A DNA stretch of 64,000 nucleotides from Daucus carota subsp. sativus (GCF_001625215.2 NC_030383.2:56472949-56536948); one strand, 5' to 3'. Positions 49,194-62,524 are shown, counted from the stretch's first letter. The notes: a model not told the origin generated them from the sequence alone. Numbers and translations: made by a program.

Positions 49194-52100
49194 TGTGACA
49201 GCCCTCAAATCCGGGGGTCTGGATTTGGTGCCACGTGTAAATAAAAATAATTTAAAACCTGTATTTTTGAAAGAAAATAAAATCAAGTATTTCAGAACCT
49301 GGATTTTTTTTTAAAAAATGATTCAAATTGAAAATCAATTTCACCCCCTGAAAACAGGATCGCATACAGGTTACAGTATTGAAATCAGAAACTAAAACTA
49401 TTAAATCTTTATTACAAATTAAACTACATTATCAGCTAAACCTCGATAAGAAGAGTAGCTGATAACCAAATAAACAAATCTAATTTCCAACTGAATTGAA
49501 TTGCAGAACTCCAACTGCATCTAGTCTTAATGACATCGTCCTGCATACTCTACCTGACCATTTGCTTGAAACTTAACCACTTGCAATCCTTGTCTAGTCT
49601 TAAGTGAATCATCTTTATTCCTAGCTGAAAAGGGTTAGAAGGAATAGCAAGAATGAGCAATAATGCTCAGCAAGAATATGATAGATGAAAGCCACAAGAT
49701 ATACAAACTTAAGTGAATCGGAATGTTTGAAGTAAAAGTAAACTCTGGATTAAATAATGATGTTGTAAATCAACAGTTCAGTACCAGGGTATGATATAAA
49801 AAGAGTAAAATGGTACACGATGATAAAACAGTTCTGCATCAATATATGAACTTAAAGCTGTAGAGTTAAAAATGAAATCAATCATCTTTTCAACATAAGA
49901 TAATCTCTTTTCAAACTATTCATTGTTTCATTGGGTTTTTAAATAAGACACCATGCTATAGCCGATGATCAGTCGCACTATAGTCCATGGAACCTAGTCT
50001 TTTTCAAGCTAGGCCACACAAATATTACGAAATCCGGTATTCCGGGCTGAAGGAGCCACCTTTCACGCTGGGCCGGTGTCTGGGCCTCTTACGCAAACCT
50101 ACCCAATATAGGTTTCAAAACTACAGCTTTAACATTTTCAAGAAAAGGTTTATTCCATTAGAAGTATACTTATAACAGATAAGCCTTACAGAGGAACTAA
50201 ACCGAGTTATGAAAACCATTTATAGAGATTTTGAAATCATATGCATCAATTCGGTAAGTCAACCTTTCAAATCAAAATCGCACCTCAGTCATGCATTTGC
50301 AGTAAGTAAAAGGAACGTGCACTTGCTTCTAATTTGCAAGAGAAAGGTAAAAGTACTGACAGAAATTCTAAAATACGGGATATGGATATGAACACTTTTC
50401 TTTGAATAAAAGAACTGTATACTTGATCTTTCCAATATAAGAGAGAGGTAGAAATACTTGCCTCAATACTGCGAACTTCCGTACTGACTATACTCTGATA
50501 GACTTTCTCTTGGAGCAACTTCGCCTTATCGGGTTATCCTGAACTCTACGACTACTTTTGAGTGTACTTGCCAAGCATGTCTTAGTCGACTCTATACGAG
50601 AGTTAAACGATACTTCAGTCGCCAGGCGATATTAACTAATTCGGAATAACTACCAAAGTCTGTAATCATCTACCCTTCGCATATTTATGAATAGATAATT
50701 ATATAATGTATATACACCTTGAGTCAGTTAAACACGTAACACACAGTTAAACACATAACCTTTTAGCTACCAAAAGTTACCAGTGATCACTTAACACATA
50801 AACACAATTCGGTTTAATTATACTAATTTGCTATTAACTATTGAATATCATTCAATAAGCAAATCATATATAATTTCTAACAAAAATTCTGCAGCATCTC
50901 CTTTATTTATCAGACTATCCACCTGTTTTTCTATACTATGTAGCAATCAACAACTCAATCCAAACTCAATACTCAGCAATTACTAATTTAACATCAAATA
51001 AAACACAGAGCAAGATACAAGATCAGTCACTCAACAAATATACTTCGGTAATTATCAATTCCCAACTTAATGTCATATTATACTCCAAACTAACGTCCAA
51101 ATCCTTTATTCACTAATCATATCTATACAATTTATATGCATCAACATATAATTCAAGTTATGCAAGTATAATCTCAATTCATTCTTACTTATATAGTTAA
51201 TGATAACTATTAAAAGTCAAACTCATCTTTAATCACTACATCTTTCAATTTTACTTTTAAATAACTTTCCATATATATCAAGTAAAACTCATGAAGCCCT
51301 CTATATTCGAACATGAAATCAAGCTAAACAAATAACAAGCTACCATCACTACAAGAATCCATTTATCAATTATATGTAATCAATCAAACATAAACTCCGA
51401 ATATGCACTAACAAAGAAAGAAAACTAGACAATAGTTCAAATAGTCCTCACTCTGTGTTTTTAATAAAATGAAAATTTATCATTTTAATATAAAAATTTT
51501 ATGAGACATTCCTAAACATTATTCAAATCTACTACAAAAATTTCAGAAGCAAATTCAATGTTTAAGGGAGTAAAACAAGGCCTGCAAGTCAGGACCTGAA
51601 TCTGTCCTGCAGAACCAGCCCCACGCTAAGAATTTTAATAAATAGAAAAACTGGTCTATTTGTATAAAATTTTAATGACATAATCCAGACACTAACATCT
51701 AACTATAGTAAAAATTTCAAAAGCAAAGCTTGAGTTTAAGATAGCAAAACAGGGCATGGAACAGGACAAGACTGCCCAGAATTTTCAGCGCGCTTTGTAC
51801 TAAAACATACATATCTTTTAGCTCGTTTAACGAAGCTTTGAAATTCTTTTTCGTACTTGATCTAGACTCCAAGTAGCACATTATCACAGGAATATTAAGC
51901 ACATAACTCAACTCAATTGACCCAGATTTTTGCTGCAAGACAGACCAGCAACGGCCAAAACTTTCAACTCAAGTATGAATTGTTCTAAATCTTTAAACCA
52001 CTACTTAACTCTTAAAAATACCCTTAATCAACCACTTTACTACTAGCCTCAACTAACACATAGCAACACAGATGTCACATAAATCAGATTATACACACAC

Positions 52101-53070
52101 ATCAATTATACATACATATAAACACAATTCTCCCAAATGTAATTTCGATTACCATGTATGTAAATACACACACACATACATATATATAAATACATCACAC
52201 AACTGATTTGTTTTTATAAACACAACTATACAACCTGTTAATACATACACATAAACTCGGTTTATACCCACACAAATCAACTGCTCACACACACATAGCA
52301 ATCGATTGAATAATTCAAATTGAAACAAAAATAAACGGTTAAACAACTGATTTACAAAGCAGAACTGAGGTATACGTATACCAATTGAAATCGAAGGCGT
52401 TGCTGCGGGATGATTCAACAGTGGCTCGTAAAACCGGACGGCGGCGACTATCGGGGGAAAGCGGAGCAATACTGTTGTTGGAGTGAGAGACAGAGTCGGT
52501 AGAAATTGAAAGAGATGAGAGAGACTTAGGAGAGGGAGGGAGACTATACAGAGAGGAACTGTTGTTTGTGTATATACATAGGCGGTGCTTGAAATTGTAA
52601 CCCGCTTTTTAACAATTTACGGTATAACTTGCCACAAAATATTTTCAAAACATCACCGAGATATTTTTATAAATCTCGTAAAAATATTTATTATCATTAT
52701 CAAATAATTAAAAGAATTTTTAAAATCACTTTCATATTTTCAAGAATTCATTTTCCCAAAAATCTATTTTTTTAAGAAAATTATAAATATTTCTAAAACA
52801 ACAAAATAATTAGTAACAAACATGCACACAGGCATAGATCACATCCAAATAAACAATTAAATCATATAACAAGTAATTCACATATTTAACATGACATTTA
52901 ATTTGAACAAACAATAAAATTTTGATACCCCTAATGTCCCGAAAAATAATTTGAACTGATACGTAAAAATTGTCAAACTAAAGTAACATATTAAATTTTA
53001 TTCCGAATTTTCTGAAAAAAATCAGGAATAAAAATAATAAAATAATTTTTGAAAATCCAGGTCATCACAT
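49194..53070 (-). mobile_element. Solo LTR, about 3.9 kb, probably Ty3/gypsy
   Basis: On the minus strand it starts TGTGATGACCTGG and ends GGGCTGTCACA, the TG...CA form of an LTR. A TATA-like promoter region near 52580 is followed by a GC-richer transcribed-type segment. No internal coding region or second LTR was found, so it is a solo LTR or LTR-only remnant. Such long LTRs are known from the Tat/Ogre/Retand group; the assignment is tentative. The flanking bases do not show a perfect 5-bp duplication. It interrupts Helitron 3 and is therefore younger. Confidence 0.55.
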
Positions 53071-53365
53071 ACTGTAATTCTCATTTTATTAAAAAATAAA
53101 AATTATTTACATGTGATGGACTCAAGTGACAACTTAATTAAATTCTGTAACCACTGTTTTAAAAATCAAATTATGATTTGAATCATTGATTATATCGAGT
53201 AACGAGTACTCGGACAAATATAGAAGTACTCGAAAAAAATTGGATTATCCAATTTAATTAGTCTTGGATAATTATGTCACTATATTCAATATTTTCAGTT
53301 TTAAACCTTTTTCCATTTATTAAATTTCTTAACATCTAATTCAAGTTGGCCCAAGCTTGTATTGA

Positions 53366-54850
53366 GTTTTATTCGAGTGACACTTAAAATTGAGTTATCA
53401 TCCAAACAATATAAAATTAGCTTGGAAAAGAGTTCGAGGGCAGGTAATCAACCGAATTACAACTCAAGTTAGTCGAGTTTTAGACAAATAACTATTAAAT
53501 AAAATAATCACATATAATTTAATAAAAAATAAATCAGCTTGTTAAATATTGATAAACTTTCATGATAAGATAGTAATAGGGTAGCAAATGATTGTTTGAC
53601 CGACTGATGATCATAGTATTGTTCAACATATAAATATTTGTAGACTGGTAATAAGAAAAAACCGAGAGAGAGGAGGAGAGAAAAAGAGACAAAGGGAGAT
53701 AACAGCTATTACATGTATCTGAATCTGAACTTTGATTGACTCGTATAGTTAAATTGTTATATGTGTATGTGCTTGAATTCGATCATATCCCTACGTGTGA
53801 TTGTAACTTGTGAACATATTAAATCAATTTCAACTATTTATATGTTTTATAGATTAAAATATATAATCTGCGTCCAAAAATTCTACATGTGTCATTCTAA
53901 TTGGATTGAATAGCCCACTAGACTTCACTGATTGTAAAAATCTATCGTATATAAATTATATCGTGTTAGTTTGAGTAAATAAAAATATATTTACTATCCT
54001 GAGTTAGATATTATTGATGTTATTAGTTGGTTTCAAAATAAAAATATACTTAAAAGTTTAATACAAACACAATTATATTATACAAACAAACAAAAATCGA
54101 GTTTTACTCGAGTGGCACTCAAAATTGAGTTATCATCCAAACAATATAAATTTAGATTGGAAAAGAGTTCGAGTGCTGGTACTCAACCGAATTACAACTC
54201 AAATCAGTCGATATTTAGACAGTTGACTATTAAATTAAATAATCACATATGATTTTATAAAAAATAGATCAACTTATTAAAATATTTATAAACTTTCATG
54301 ATAAGATAGTAATAAGGTAGCAAATGATCGTTCTTCGACCGATTAATGATCACCGACTGATGATCATAGTATTGTTCAACATATAAATATGTGTAGAGCG
54401 GTTACGAGAAGATTGAGATAGAGGGGGAGAAAGAGAGACAAAGGGAGATCACAACTATTATGTGTATCAGAACTTTGATCGACTCGTATAGTTAAACATT
54501 TATATGTTCATGTGCTTGAATTCGATCGTATTACTAAGGGTGATCGTAAATTGTGAACATATTAAATCAATTTCAACTATCTACCTATATTATAAATTGA
54601 AATATATAATTTGCGTCTAAAAATTCTACCTATGTCATTATAATTGGATTAAATAGCCCACTAGACTTCACTGATTGTAAAAATCTCTCATATACAAATT
54701 ATTTCGTGTTAGTCTGAGTAATTAAAAATATATTTACTATCCCGAATTAGATATTATTGATATTATTAGTTGGTTTCAAAATAAAATTGTACTTAAAAAT
54801 TTAATAAAAACATAATTATATTATAAAAACAAACAAAATTATTAATTAAA
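53366..54850 (+). repeat. Two tandem copies of a 735-bp unit in Helitron 3
   Basis: GAGTTATCATCCAAACAATA occurs at 53392 and 54127, and the similarity extends through ATTAGTTGGTTTCAAAATAAA at the end of each unit. Both copies include AAGAGAGACAAAGGGAGAT-like and GGCAGGTAATCAACC/GCTGGTACTCAACC landmarks. Divergence looks like roughly 10%. Confidence 0.9.
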
Positions 54851-54910
54851 ATAAATAATATATATTTTTTATAAATGTTGGCCCGTGCCTTGCACGGGCT
54901 TCTACGCTAG

Positions 54911-55173
54911 TTCTCATCAATGTTCCAATTATAGATTCTCATTATACAAAGCAATAATACTAACTTCTACTAGAAATTAATCAAATAAAATTCAACGGAA
55001 AATATATATGGATCATAATGAACAAGTGAGCAAGTTCTACAGCTGCATATCTATAAACTTCAAGTTTCAAACACTACAAATTAGTTACATATCCAAGTTC
55101 CTTCAGAGCACCACTTGAGAACCCAAATATAGACTAATTGAGATCTTAATGCCTCTGGTTCTTTTCATACACT
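54911..55173. other. 3' flank of RIPK-like gene A
   Basis: Short region between the Helitron 3 terminus and the stop codon of the kinase gene; probably includes its 3' UTR on the minus strand. Confidence 0.4.
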
Positions 55174-57131
55174 TCAATCTTCCTTTGCCTCATTGCTGTT
55201 TATTGATACTGTGTAGACGAATGCATCTGTAACGCCATCAAAATTTGTTAGCGGTTCCAAAGTTTTAATCACTGTCCTCATGGTTGGCCTAGATTTTGGC
55301 CTCTGACCAAGGCATTGGTATGCCAATGCAGCTGTCTTTAAAGCCGCAGTTTCTGAGTATTGGCCTTCAAGTTTTGGGTCCATTATTCGGCCAAGCTTTC
55401 GTGGTTCTCTCAGTGATGATTTTGCCCAGTCCACTAGACTCTGCGCTCTACTAGGCCGACTCCTGTCCATTGCTCTTCGTCCTGTTAATAACTCCAAGAG
55501 TAAAACTCCGTAACTGTACACATCACTTGCTGCAGTCAAATGACCTGAAAAACATGCTTCACTATTTAGTAGAATTCTAGTTTCTGCATTGCCATTATAA
55601 TTCAATAATTGTCACAGGCTCTGCATTTTGCATACTCTTGAGTTAACTACTCATAGAGTCAATTAGAAAGCTCTGATCTTATTAATTCTTAAGCTGTTTG
55701 AGAAAGGTGATTACCAGTGCACATGTATTCAGGGGCAGCATAGCCATGGGTGCCCATTACTCGTGTTGTGACGTGTGTGGCATCTCCTTCTGGACCTTCC
55801 CTTGCAAGTCCAAAATCTGAGAGTTTCGCAGTGTAGTCCTAAAGACATATAGCACATTTGTGTTCATTAGAGGAAAATACGATATCAAAGCGTTCACTGC
55901 AACTGAATAACTAGGATAACATGAATTTTGTCTAAGAGTGGATAAGAAGCTTACAGAGTCTAGCAAAATGTTGGAAGCCTTAAAATCGCGGTATATAACA
56001 GGTTTTTCAGCTTCGTGGAGGAAAGCCAGGCCCTTCGCTGCATCAAGGGCAATTTTGATTCTTGTGGACCATGGAATTGGCACCGAATATTCTGAGATCA
56101 AGAACAGTATTCTCTATTAAAACTCTGTTGCTATAAGCATCATATCTGTTTTAGAATCAAACTAGTAATATTTTTAACAGCAACTAATTAAAACCAATCA
56201 ATTTTTTGGATTTGAAAAACACATTATTTTTGCTTTTGTCTATTTAAGCTACTGAGATGGCTCATGCTCACTAAATAGCAGAACTGAAAAATGATGAATC
56301 AATCACTTTGTGACAGTGTTGAAATGAGGTTCGATCTGATACCCTCACTATAGTCGGGTGGCTCTAAGTGATTTTTGACTTTAAGTTGAAAAATATATGT
56401 TTGTGCAATAAGTCAAAAAGTGAATCAAAGACGTAAAAAAACAGTTTAGGTATAAGAACTATAAATTTTGAATAGATGCAGTTTCATAAATAAGTACTAA
56501 ACATGCCATTTTATTAAAGGTAAGACATACTTCTGAAGAGCTGATTCTCTAAGCTCCCTCGAGGCATGTATTCATAAACAAGCAGTCGATTTTCATCTTC
56601 GCAACAATATCCTATCAACTTCACCATATGCTCATGCCTCAGTTGTCCAAGAAATATCACTTCAGTCTGTAAAACTCAAAATCAAGTTTATCAGAACATC
56701 AAATTACAATCATAAGGCACAAAATATATCGAAAAAAGTATGCATACCAGCCACTCTTTATGGCCTTGCAAGCCATCTAAATCAAGATTTTTAACAGCAA
56801 CAGACTGAGCCTTCAAGCCAGGCCTAAGATTCTCATCAATGAACCCCTTATGTACTGGTCCAAATCCTCCTTCCCCAAGAAAATTACTCGGTGAGAACCC
56901 ATGTGTGATCACTTTAAGTTCTGCTAATGTAAAATCATAAAGATTGGATCCTACAAGGGAATTAGACAGCTCCTCTGAGAGCACTGATGAAGAACTAAAA
57001 TCCGAAATCGAAACCCTGGACACTGAACTCTGCTTAGGAATGACTCTATTCTGAATCATGCATGAATGCTTTTCACTCTTGCCACATTTAGGAAACAAAG
57101 ATTGCCATGTTATCTTCATCTTCACTGTCAT
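55174..57131 (-). CDS. RIPK: Receptor-like cytoplasmic kinase, RIPK-like (RLCK VII), copy A
   Basis: Five exons on the minus strand: 56748-57131, 56531-56666, 55955-56091, 55715-55838 and 55174-55544, joining in frame to 383 aa. Kinase landmarks: glycine loop GEGGFG (86-91), VAVK lysine 114, catalytic loop YRDFKASN with Asp209 (Y in place of the usual H, normal for this group), DFG at 227-229, and a [20 protein letters not shown] activation segment. No signal peptide, ectodomain or membrane span. The N-terminus ([10 protein letters not shown]...[19 protein letters not shown]) matches RIPK/PBL proteins, which phosphorylate RIN4 and act in immune, root-hair and wall signalling in Arabidopsis. 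ATG 57131 gives MTVKMKITW; the ATG four codons later (57119) corresponds to the start of copy B and cannot be excluded. Confidence 0.94.
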
Positions 57132-58659
57132 AATTTGAGTATAAAATTTTGTTAGTACTAAACTGTTTAATGAAGAAGTGTCATATGTTTTTGAGTGGCT
57201 TATGTAAAGACTAGAGGTGTAAAGACTCTTAATCAAGTGCTTCTGTCTTATAGTTTGTCAAATGTACACACTACACACACCTAAAGTATCTTTGTCTCAA
57301 TCATGGGACAATGAGTGTGAATTTTATAAATATCCATGTGTATGCCCAAACAAACGTGTCTGCGTGTTTTTGTTTAAATTTATTTATCGAGGCTAGAAAT
57401 TAGAATGTATTGGTTGACCAGCTGTATAGAATGTGATGGTCGCTGATGTTGACCCAACTAAACCACAATGTGAATATAAAATTATAAATTTTATTTCGGA
57501 CTTATGCCATCAAGGGGATGTACTATGAAGTCGACGCTGTTTGACTCGATAGAAAATGACTTTGTTCAGTGTTTTTGAGGTGGGAGTACAGTGTCCACTG
57601 TCCACAGTGCCGAATGGTTTGGAAAGAACCGGCGGTCATGTTCCAAATTTGAGGATTATTTTAAATTCTTCAACAACATGCAAATTTGAAAATTATCTTA
57701 AAAAATGATTAAATTTGGATCAGTGCGACTGATTCAAATTCGGGTCAGTTGATTTAATATTAATATAATAATTTTGGTATTTATATTTTTTTAATTTATT
57801 CAATTTAGATTTGATTTTGTGATTGTTTAGTTATTTGATCAATAATTATATGTATCAATATTCAAAATAATAATAATTAATAACTACATATATCAATGAT
57901 ATTTTATATGCTAACTAATGCATTGAAAGTGTTCGTCGATAATTAAATATATAATTTTTTGTTAATTAATAATCAAAAAATATATTTTTTTGATTTAATT
58001 AATTTATCAAATATAATAAAATTGTTCATAATAATTAAATATTAAATTTAAGATTAAATGATTTTATAAAATATTTATTTAATATAATATATAAGCAGTA
58101 ATTTGGACGAAAATTTATATTTTGTTAAAGTATCTCTAATGTGGTTGGCTAAATTGAACATGTAAGATATCATCTAAAATTTGTTGGACCGCTTAAGACA
58201 TTGTGTTTCGAAATAATTAACTATATTGGTTGACTATAATTTTAATATAATCTTTTATTTTTCATACGTCAACTCATTTTTTAGTTAAGAAATTTTTCGT
58301 GATTGAAGTTGTTCTTACATAAATTGAACATAAATTTAGATCATGATCTAAATTTGAACTTTTTAATCATAATAACCAAAGATAGTCTTGGACGGAATTT
58401 CATATTAAATTTAAATAATTTTTAATTCAAGTGCAAATCAGCCGTTGAAAAATGATTGAAAATTGACACGCTAGGTTGGTCTTATAATTGATCCCCCTTT
58501 ACCGAAGTGTTATTATACGCGTTCTTGTTTGTAGTAATGACTTCTTCTCGAAATATGATTAGTGACAAGTGACATACAAGAATGAAAGAGTGGTCCAAAA
58601 ATTGATGTAACTTGACTCACTTCTCCCTCCATCAATGTTGTTGCATGTCATAACAATTA
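57132..58659. other. Promoter of kinase copy A and spacer between the pair
   Basis: AT-rich; no gene. Phrases around ATCTAAATTTGAACTTTTTAATC near 58350 suggest an old DNA transposon remnant, without definable ends. Confidence 0.35.
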
Positions 58660-58934
58660 CTCCCCATCTCAGATTAGATGAACGGGTTGATTTTATACAC
58701 GTAACTTAAAATTAGATGAACGGGTTGATTTTATACACGTAACTTAAGAGGCATTGATCGTCTAGTTCGGAAATTTATTTTTTTAATTTTTTTTTTTGTA
58801 AATGAAAATTTTATATTTTAATTTTTATTTACAAAAATAAAATTTTAAAAATAATTAATGTAGCTATGTGGTCAATGAACTTTAAATTGTGCGTCCGAAA
58901 TCAACGAGTTCATCTAATTATGGGATGAAAGGAG
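58660..58934. mobile_element. Stowaway-like MITE with internal duplication
   Basis: Inverted ends CTCCCCATCTCAGATTAGAT and, in reverse complement, CTCCTTTCATCCCATAATTA, then ATGAAC-type continuation, flanked by TA (58658-58659 and 58935-58936). Inside, ATTAGATGAACGGGTTGATT followed by TTATACACGTAACTTAA is present twice in tandem (about 58673-58748). Confidence 0.75.
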
Positions 58935-59265
58935 TATAACTTTTATTCAAAACATGTAAAAATTGCTTAGATAATATCAAAACAGTTTTTCCAAATACTC
59001 TCTCCGTTTCAAATTAGATGTCTAATTTAAAATTATAATTCTCGCATTTTTGCTAGCAGAATCAAGCCTTCGAATTTAATCAATCATACTGGTGACATAA
59101 GAGAATGAAGATACGACTTAATCAATTAACTTTTTTTTTCCCTTCCGTTCTGCAAAAGTCACTGTAATCAGAATGGTTGTCACTACATGAGAACTAAAAC
59201 AAGTTCTAGAGTATATCAGATATTGATGCCTTTGGTAAGTTGTTTATCTTCCAATCGTCCTACTA
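58935..59265. other. 3' flank of RIPK-like gene B
   Basis: Holds the probable 3' UTR of the second kinase in reverse. No separate feature recognised. Confidence 0.4.
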
Positions 59266-60940
59266 CTATGCTAACGGTTCCAAAGTTTGAATCACTGTAC
59301 TCATGGTTGGCCTAGATTTTGGCCTCTGATCAAGGCATTGGTATGCCAATGCAGCAGTCTTTAAAGCCGCAGTTTCTGAGTATTGGCCTTCAAGTTTTGG
59401 GTCCATGATTCGCCAAAGCTTTCGTGGTTCTTTCAGCGATGATCTTGCCCAGTCCACTAAACGTTGCTCTCTACTAGGCCGGCTCCTTTCCATCGCCCTT
59501 CTTCCTGTTAATAGCTCCAATAGTAAAACTCCGTAGCTGTACACATCACTTGCTGCAGTCAAATGACCTGAAAATCATAATTAAGGAACAATCAAGTTTG
59601 TGTTAACTACTCTTCAGATGTAGTGAAAAAGTATTTAAGCTGTTAAGATATGATTATACCACTAACCGGTGCACATGTAATCAGGGGCAGCATAGCCATG
59701 GGTGCCCATTACTCTTGTTGTGACGTGCGTTGCATCTCCTTCTGGACCTTGCCTTGCTAGTCCAAAATCTGAGAGTTTCGCAGTGTAGTCCTATAGACAT
59801 AAGCATATTTGTGTTCATTAAAGGGAAATACGTAACTAAATAAGCAGAATAACATGAACATTTTAGAAGAGTGAATAAGATTATAAGAAGCTTACAGAGT
59901 CTAGCAAAATGTTGGAAGCTTTGAAATCGCGATATATAACAGGTTTTTTAGCTTGGTGGAGGAAAGCCAGGCCTTTCGCTGCACCAAGGGCAATTTGGAT
60001 TCTTGTGGACCATGGAATTGGCACCGAATATTCTGAGATCAAGAACAGTGTTTTGTATTAAAACTTTGTTGCTCTAAAAAAGATCATCTCTGTTTTAGAA
60101 TCCAACAGATCAGTTGATTTAAAAAATACATCATATAAGGTAAATTTGGTCTGTCTTTTTCGAACTAGACATCAAATCAAGATACTGATTCAAAATTAAG
60201 AAAACAAAAGTTGATTTACAACAATGCACGCAGACCAAGTATAAGAACAAGTAATAAAGATATGGATCATAACTCTAATTTCATGCTTAAAATGCCTGGA
60301 GATTTTCTAAGATGAATTAAGCGAGGGAACTTACTTCTGAAGAGCTGATTCTCTAAGCTGCCTCTAGGCATGTGTTCATAAACCAGCAGCCGATTTTCAC
60401 CTTCGCAACAATATCCTATCAACTTCACCATATGCTCATGCCTCAATTGCCCAAGAAATATCACTTCAGTCTGCAAAATTAAAAGAAAATAAAATCAAGT
60501 TCCTTAAATTCAGAACCTATTAAATCTTATATTTACATGGTCAAATAATATTGAAAAAAATGAGGGTGTATGTAAATAAGTAGACGACATACCAGCCACT
60601 CCCTGTGGCCTTGCAAGCCATTTAAATTAAGAACTTTAACAGCAACAGTTTGAGCCTTCAAACCAGGCCTAAATCTATCATCAATGAAGCCTTTATGAAC
60701 CGGTCCAAACCCTCCTTGGCCAAGAAAATTACTCGAAGAGAATCCATTTGTGATCACTTTTAGTTCTGCTAGTGTAAAAACATAAAGATTGGATCCTGCG
60801 AGGGAATCAGATAGCTCCTCTGGGAGCACTAATGAATAACCAAAATCTGATATCGAAATTCTGGATACCGAAGTTTGTTTAGGAATAACTTTATTCGGAA
60901 TGAAGCATTTTGGAATCAAAGATTGCCATGTGATCTTCAT
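59266..60940 (-). CDS. RIPK: Receptor-like cytoplasmic kinase, RIPK-like (RLCK VII), copy B
   Basis: Five exons on the minus strand: 60593-60940, 60335-60470, 59896-60032, 59667-59790 and 59266-59567, joining in frame to 348 aa. Exon structure and phases are identical to copy A. Glycine loop GQGGFG (74-79), VAVK lysine 102, catalytic Asp197 (YRDFKASN), DFG at 215-217. All kinase residues inspected are intact. The protein stops soon after the kinase domain at TLEPLA, about 25 residues earlier than copy A. The N-terminus is shorter and starts [12 protein letters not shown]. It is clearly a tandem duplicate of copy A; exon sequences are very similar while introns have diverged. Role presumed as for copy A. 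Confidence 0.94.
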
Positions 60941-61936
60941 CTTCACTGCCTGATGTTGCTGACAAGAAATGTGTAGTGAAATGTAGTTGTATAAGTTGAA
61001 CAAGTATCATATATTCATATGTTTGCAAGTGCTTTCAGTACTCATGAAACTATGACACTGGAAGACCTGAGTGACTTGGTGTATTTGTACACAAGAGTCA
61101 CAGACAAGAAGATGTGTGCATGAATTTAATATAGAGCCATGTGTGCATGTTTCAAAACAAACGTGTCCGCGTAAGCTCTGCATTTATCCTTTTTCTCGTT
61201 TTAATCCTTTTTACACAGCACTAGAATGTACTACTCCCTCCGTCTCGTTTTATAGGTCCATTTTGAAAGAAACACGTATATTAAGAAAAAATTTGGTTAG
61301 ATAGAATTTTATCTCATGTATCATAAATTAGTGCATTGATAAGTGAAAATATAGTTGAGTTTCAAAAAAATCACATAATAAATATAGGGATTTAGTGCCT
61401 TGAGAAATGAGAATAATGTTGAGTTCCAAAAAAATCACAATTAATATGTAGATAAATTTGTATTGAAAGAAGAAAGTGACAAGTATTTTGGGACAATTTT
61501 TTTAGTGAGCAGCTGCTAGCTGTATATGTGATGATCGCTGTTGCTGGTCAAAAATGCCTAGAACATAAACAATTTAAAGCCTATCTGTATTATCTGACTC
61601 AGTAAATTTGTAGTCGGATTTTCCGTGTATTCTCTGTGTAACAAACATTTTTAGTTAAATGATGAATATTTATTGGTACTCATCTTGTTGATAATTCATT
61701 CCATGTATACAAATCTTCACTAATCAATATTTTCTAACGCCACCTAATTAATATTATTCATTTGTGTCATTTTGTTTGAGAATGAAAATTTGGAACAAAT
61801 TTTGGAGTAAGTAGTATTAATCATTATTTTATAATAATGCTATAAATTGGTTTGTCTAGCATGTAAGAACTAAATTGTATACATTTTTTGATTGGTGTAG
61901 CTTTATATATGTATGAGGTCCATCATTATAAAAAAA
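60941..61936. other. Promoter of kinase copy B and spacer
   Basis: Contains a degenerate Stowaway-like MITE (61234-61506) and otherwise AT-rich spacer. No gene recognised. Confidence 0.4.
61234..61506. mobile_element. Degenerate Stowaway-like MITE
   Basis: The left end CTCCCTCCGTCTCGTTTTAT follows TA (61232-61233). The right end is decayed (AAGTATTTTGGGACAA). Two similar phrases, AAATCACATAATAAATATAG and AAATCACAATTAATATGTAG, suggest an internal duplication. Confidence 0.5.
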
Positions 61937-61966
61937 CTAGCATAAAAGCCCGTGCAAGGCACGGGC
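61937..61966 (-). mobile_element. Helitron 4, 3' terminus (minus strand)
   Basis: In reverse complement it reads hairpin GCCCGTGC-CTT-GCACGGGC (61966-61948), then CTTTTATG-type spacing and terminal CTAG (61940-61937), followed by T. It is nearly identical to the Helitron 3 terminus. The element must extend to the right; its 5' end was not found before 64000. Confidence 0.65.
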
Positions 61967-62524
61967 CTCTATTTAAATTCATTTTTTACAGTAATATATA
62001 TTACTCAAAAAGAAAAGTCAGAAAAATGGTTGAAACTTTCAATTTGAACAGGAAATTTTAAAAAATAAAAAGCTAAATGAAATTTTAATGTATATCTATG
62101 ATGCAAATAATTAAATAAAAACTCAGTTTAATACCCTCCAACCCACAAAGTAATATACTTTACAAACCCCAGACTCTACATCCATTTATCACTGACATGT
62201 GATTTTTATTTGAAACAATTCTAGACTAAAGCCGGTTTATGTGATTCACAAAAGAACATAGACAGCTAGCTCTCCCATTATCTGCAAAAGATAAAATACA
62301 TGAACTATATCAGTAACATTGCATCACCAAAAACTATTCCCCTTGACATCTTTTGCACCTACACAGTAACTAAAAGTAAACCTGCTCTGTACACATGACT
62401 GGACCAGGACTCAGACCGTTTTATTGAACTATTTTTCATAGAATGTTGTAGAACAACAGAGCGGCTTCTTTCATAATCTTCTTTAAAAGGTACAAAGGTT
62501 TAACATAATTTACCCCCTCAGTTT

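Larger units (their letters stand above)
48834..54910 (+). mobile_element. Helitron 3, split by a nested solo LTR
   Basis: The proposed 5' end, A|TCTACTTACTTCTATATATT at 48834, matches plant Helitron starts. The 3' end is clear: hairpin GCCCGTGC-CTT-GCACGGGC (54881-54899), then CTAG (54907-54910) and host T. Without the nested LTR (49194-53070) the element would be about 2.2 kb, similar to Helitron 1. Near its 3' end it holds two copies of a 735-bp unit. No RepHel protein, so non-autonomous. It ends 263 bp beyond the last codon of the RIPK-like gene A. Confidence 0.6.

Noticed and set aside
49987-52469. Small frames such as 49987-50175 (+) and 52149-52469 (-)
   Set aside because: They lie within the solo LTR; none resembles a known domain and LTRs of this type are non-coding.
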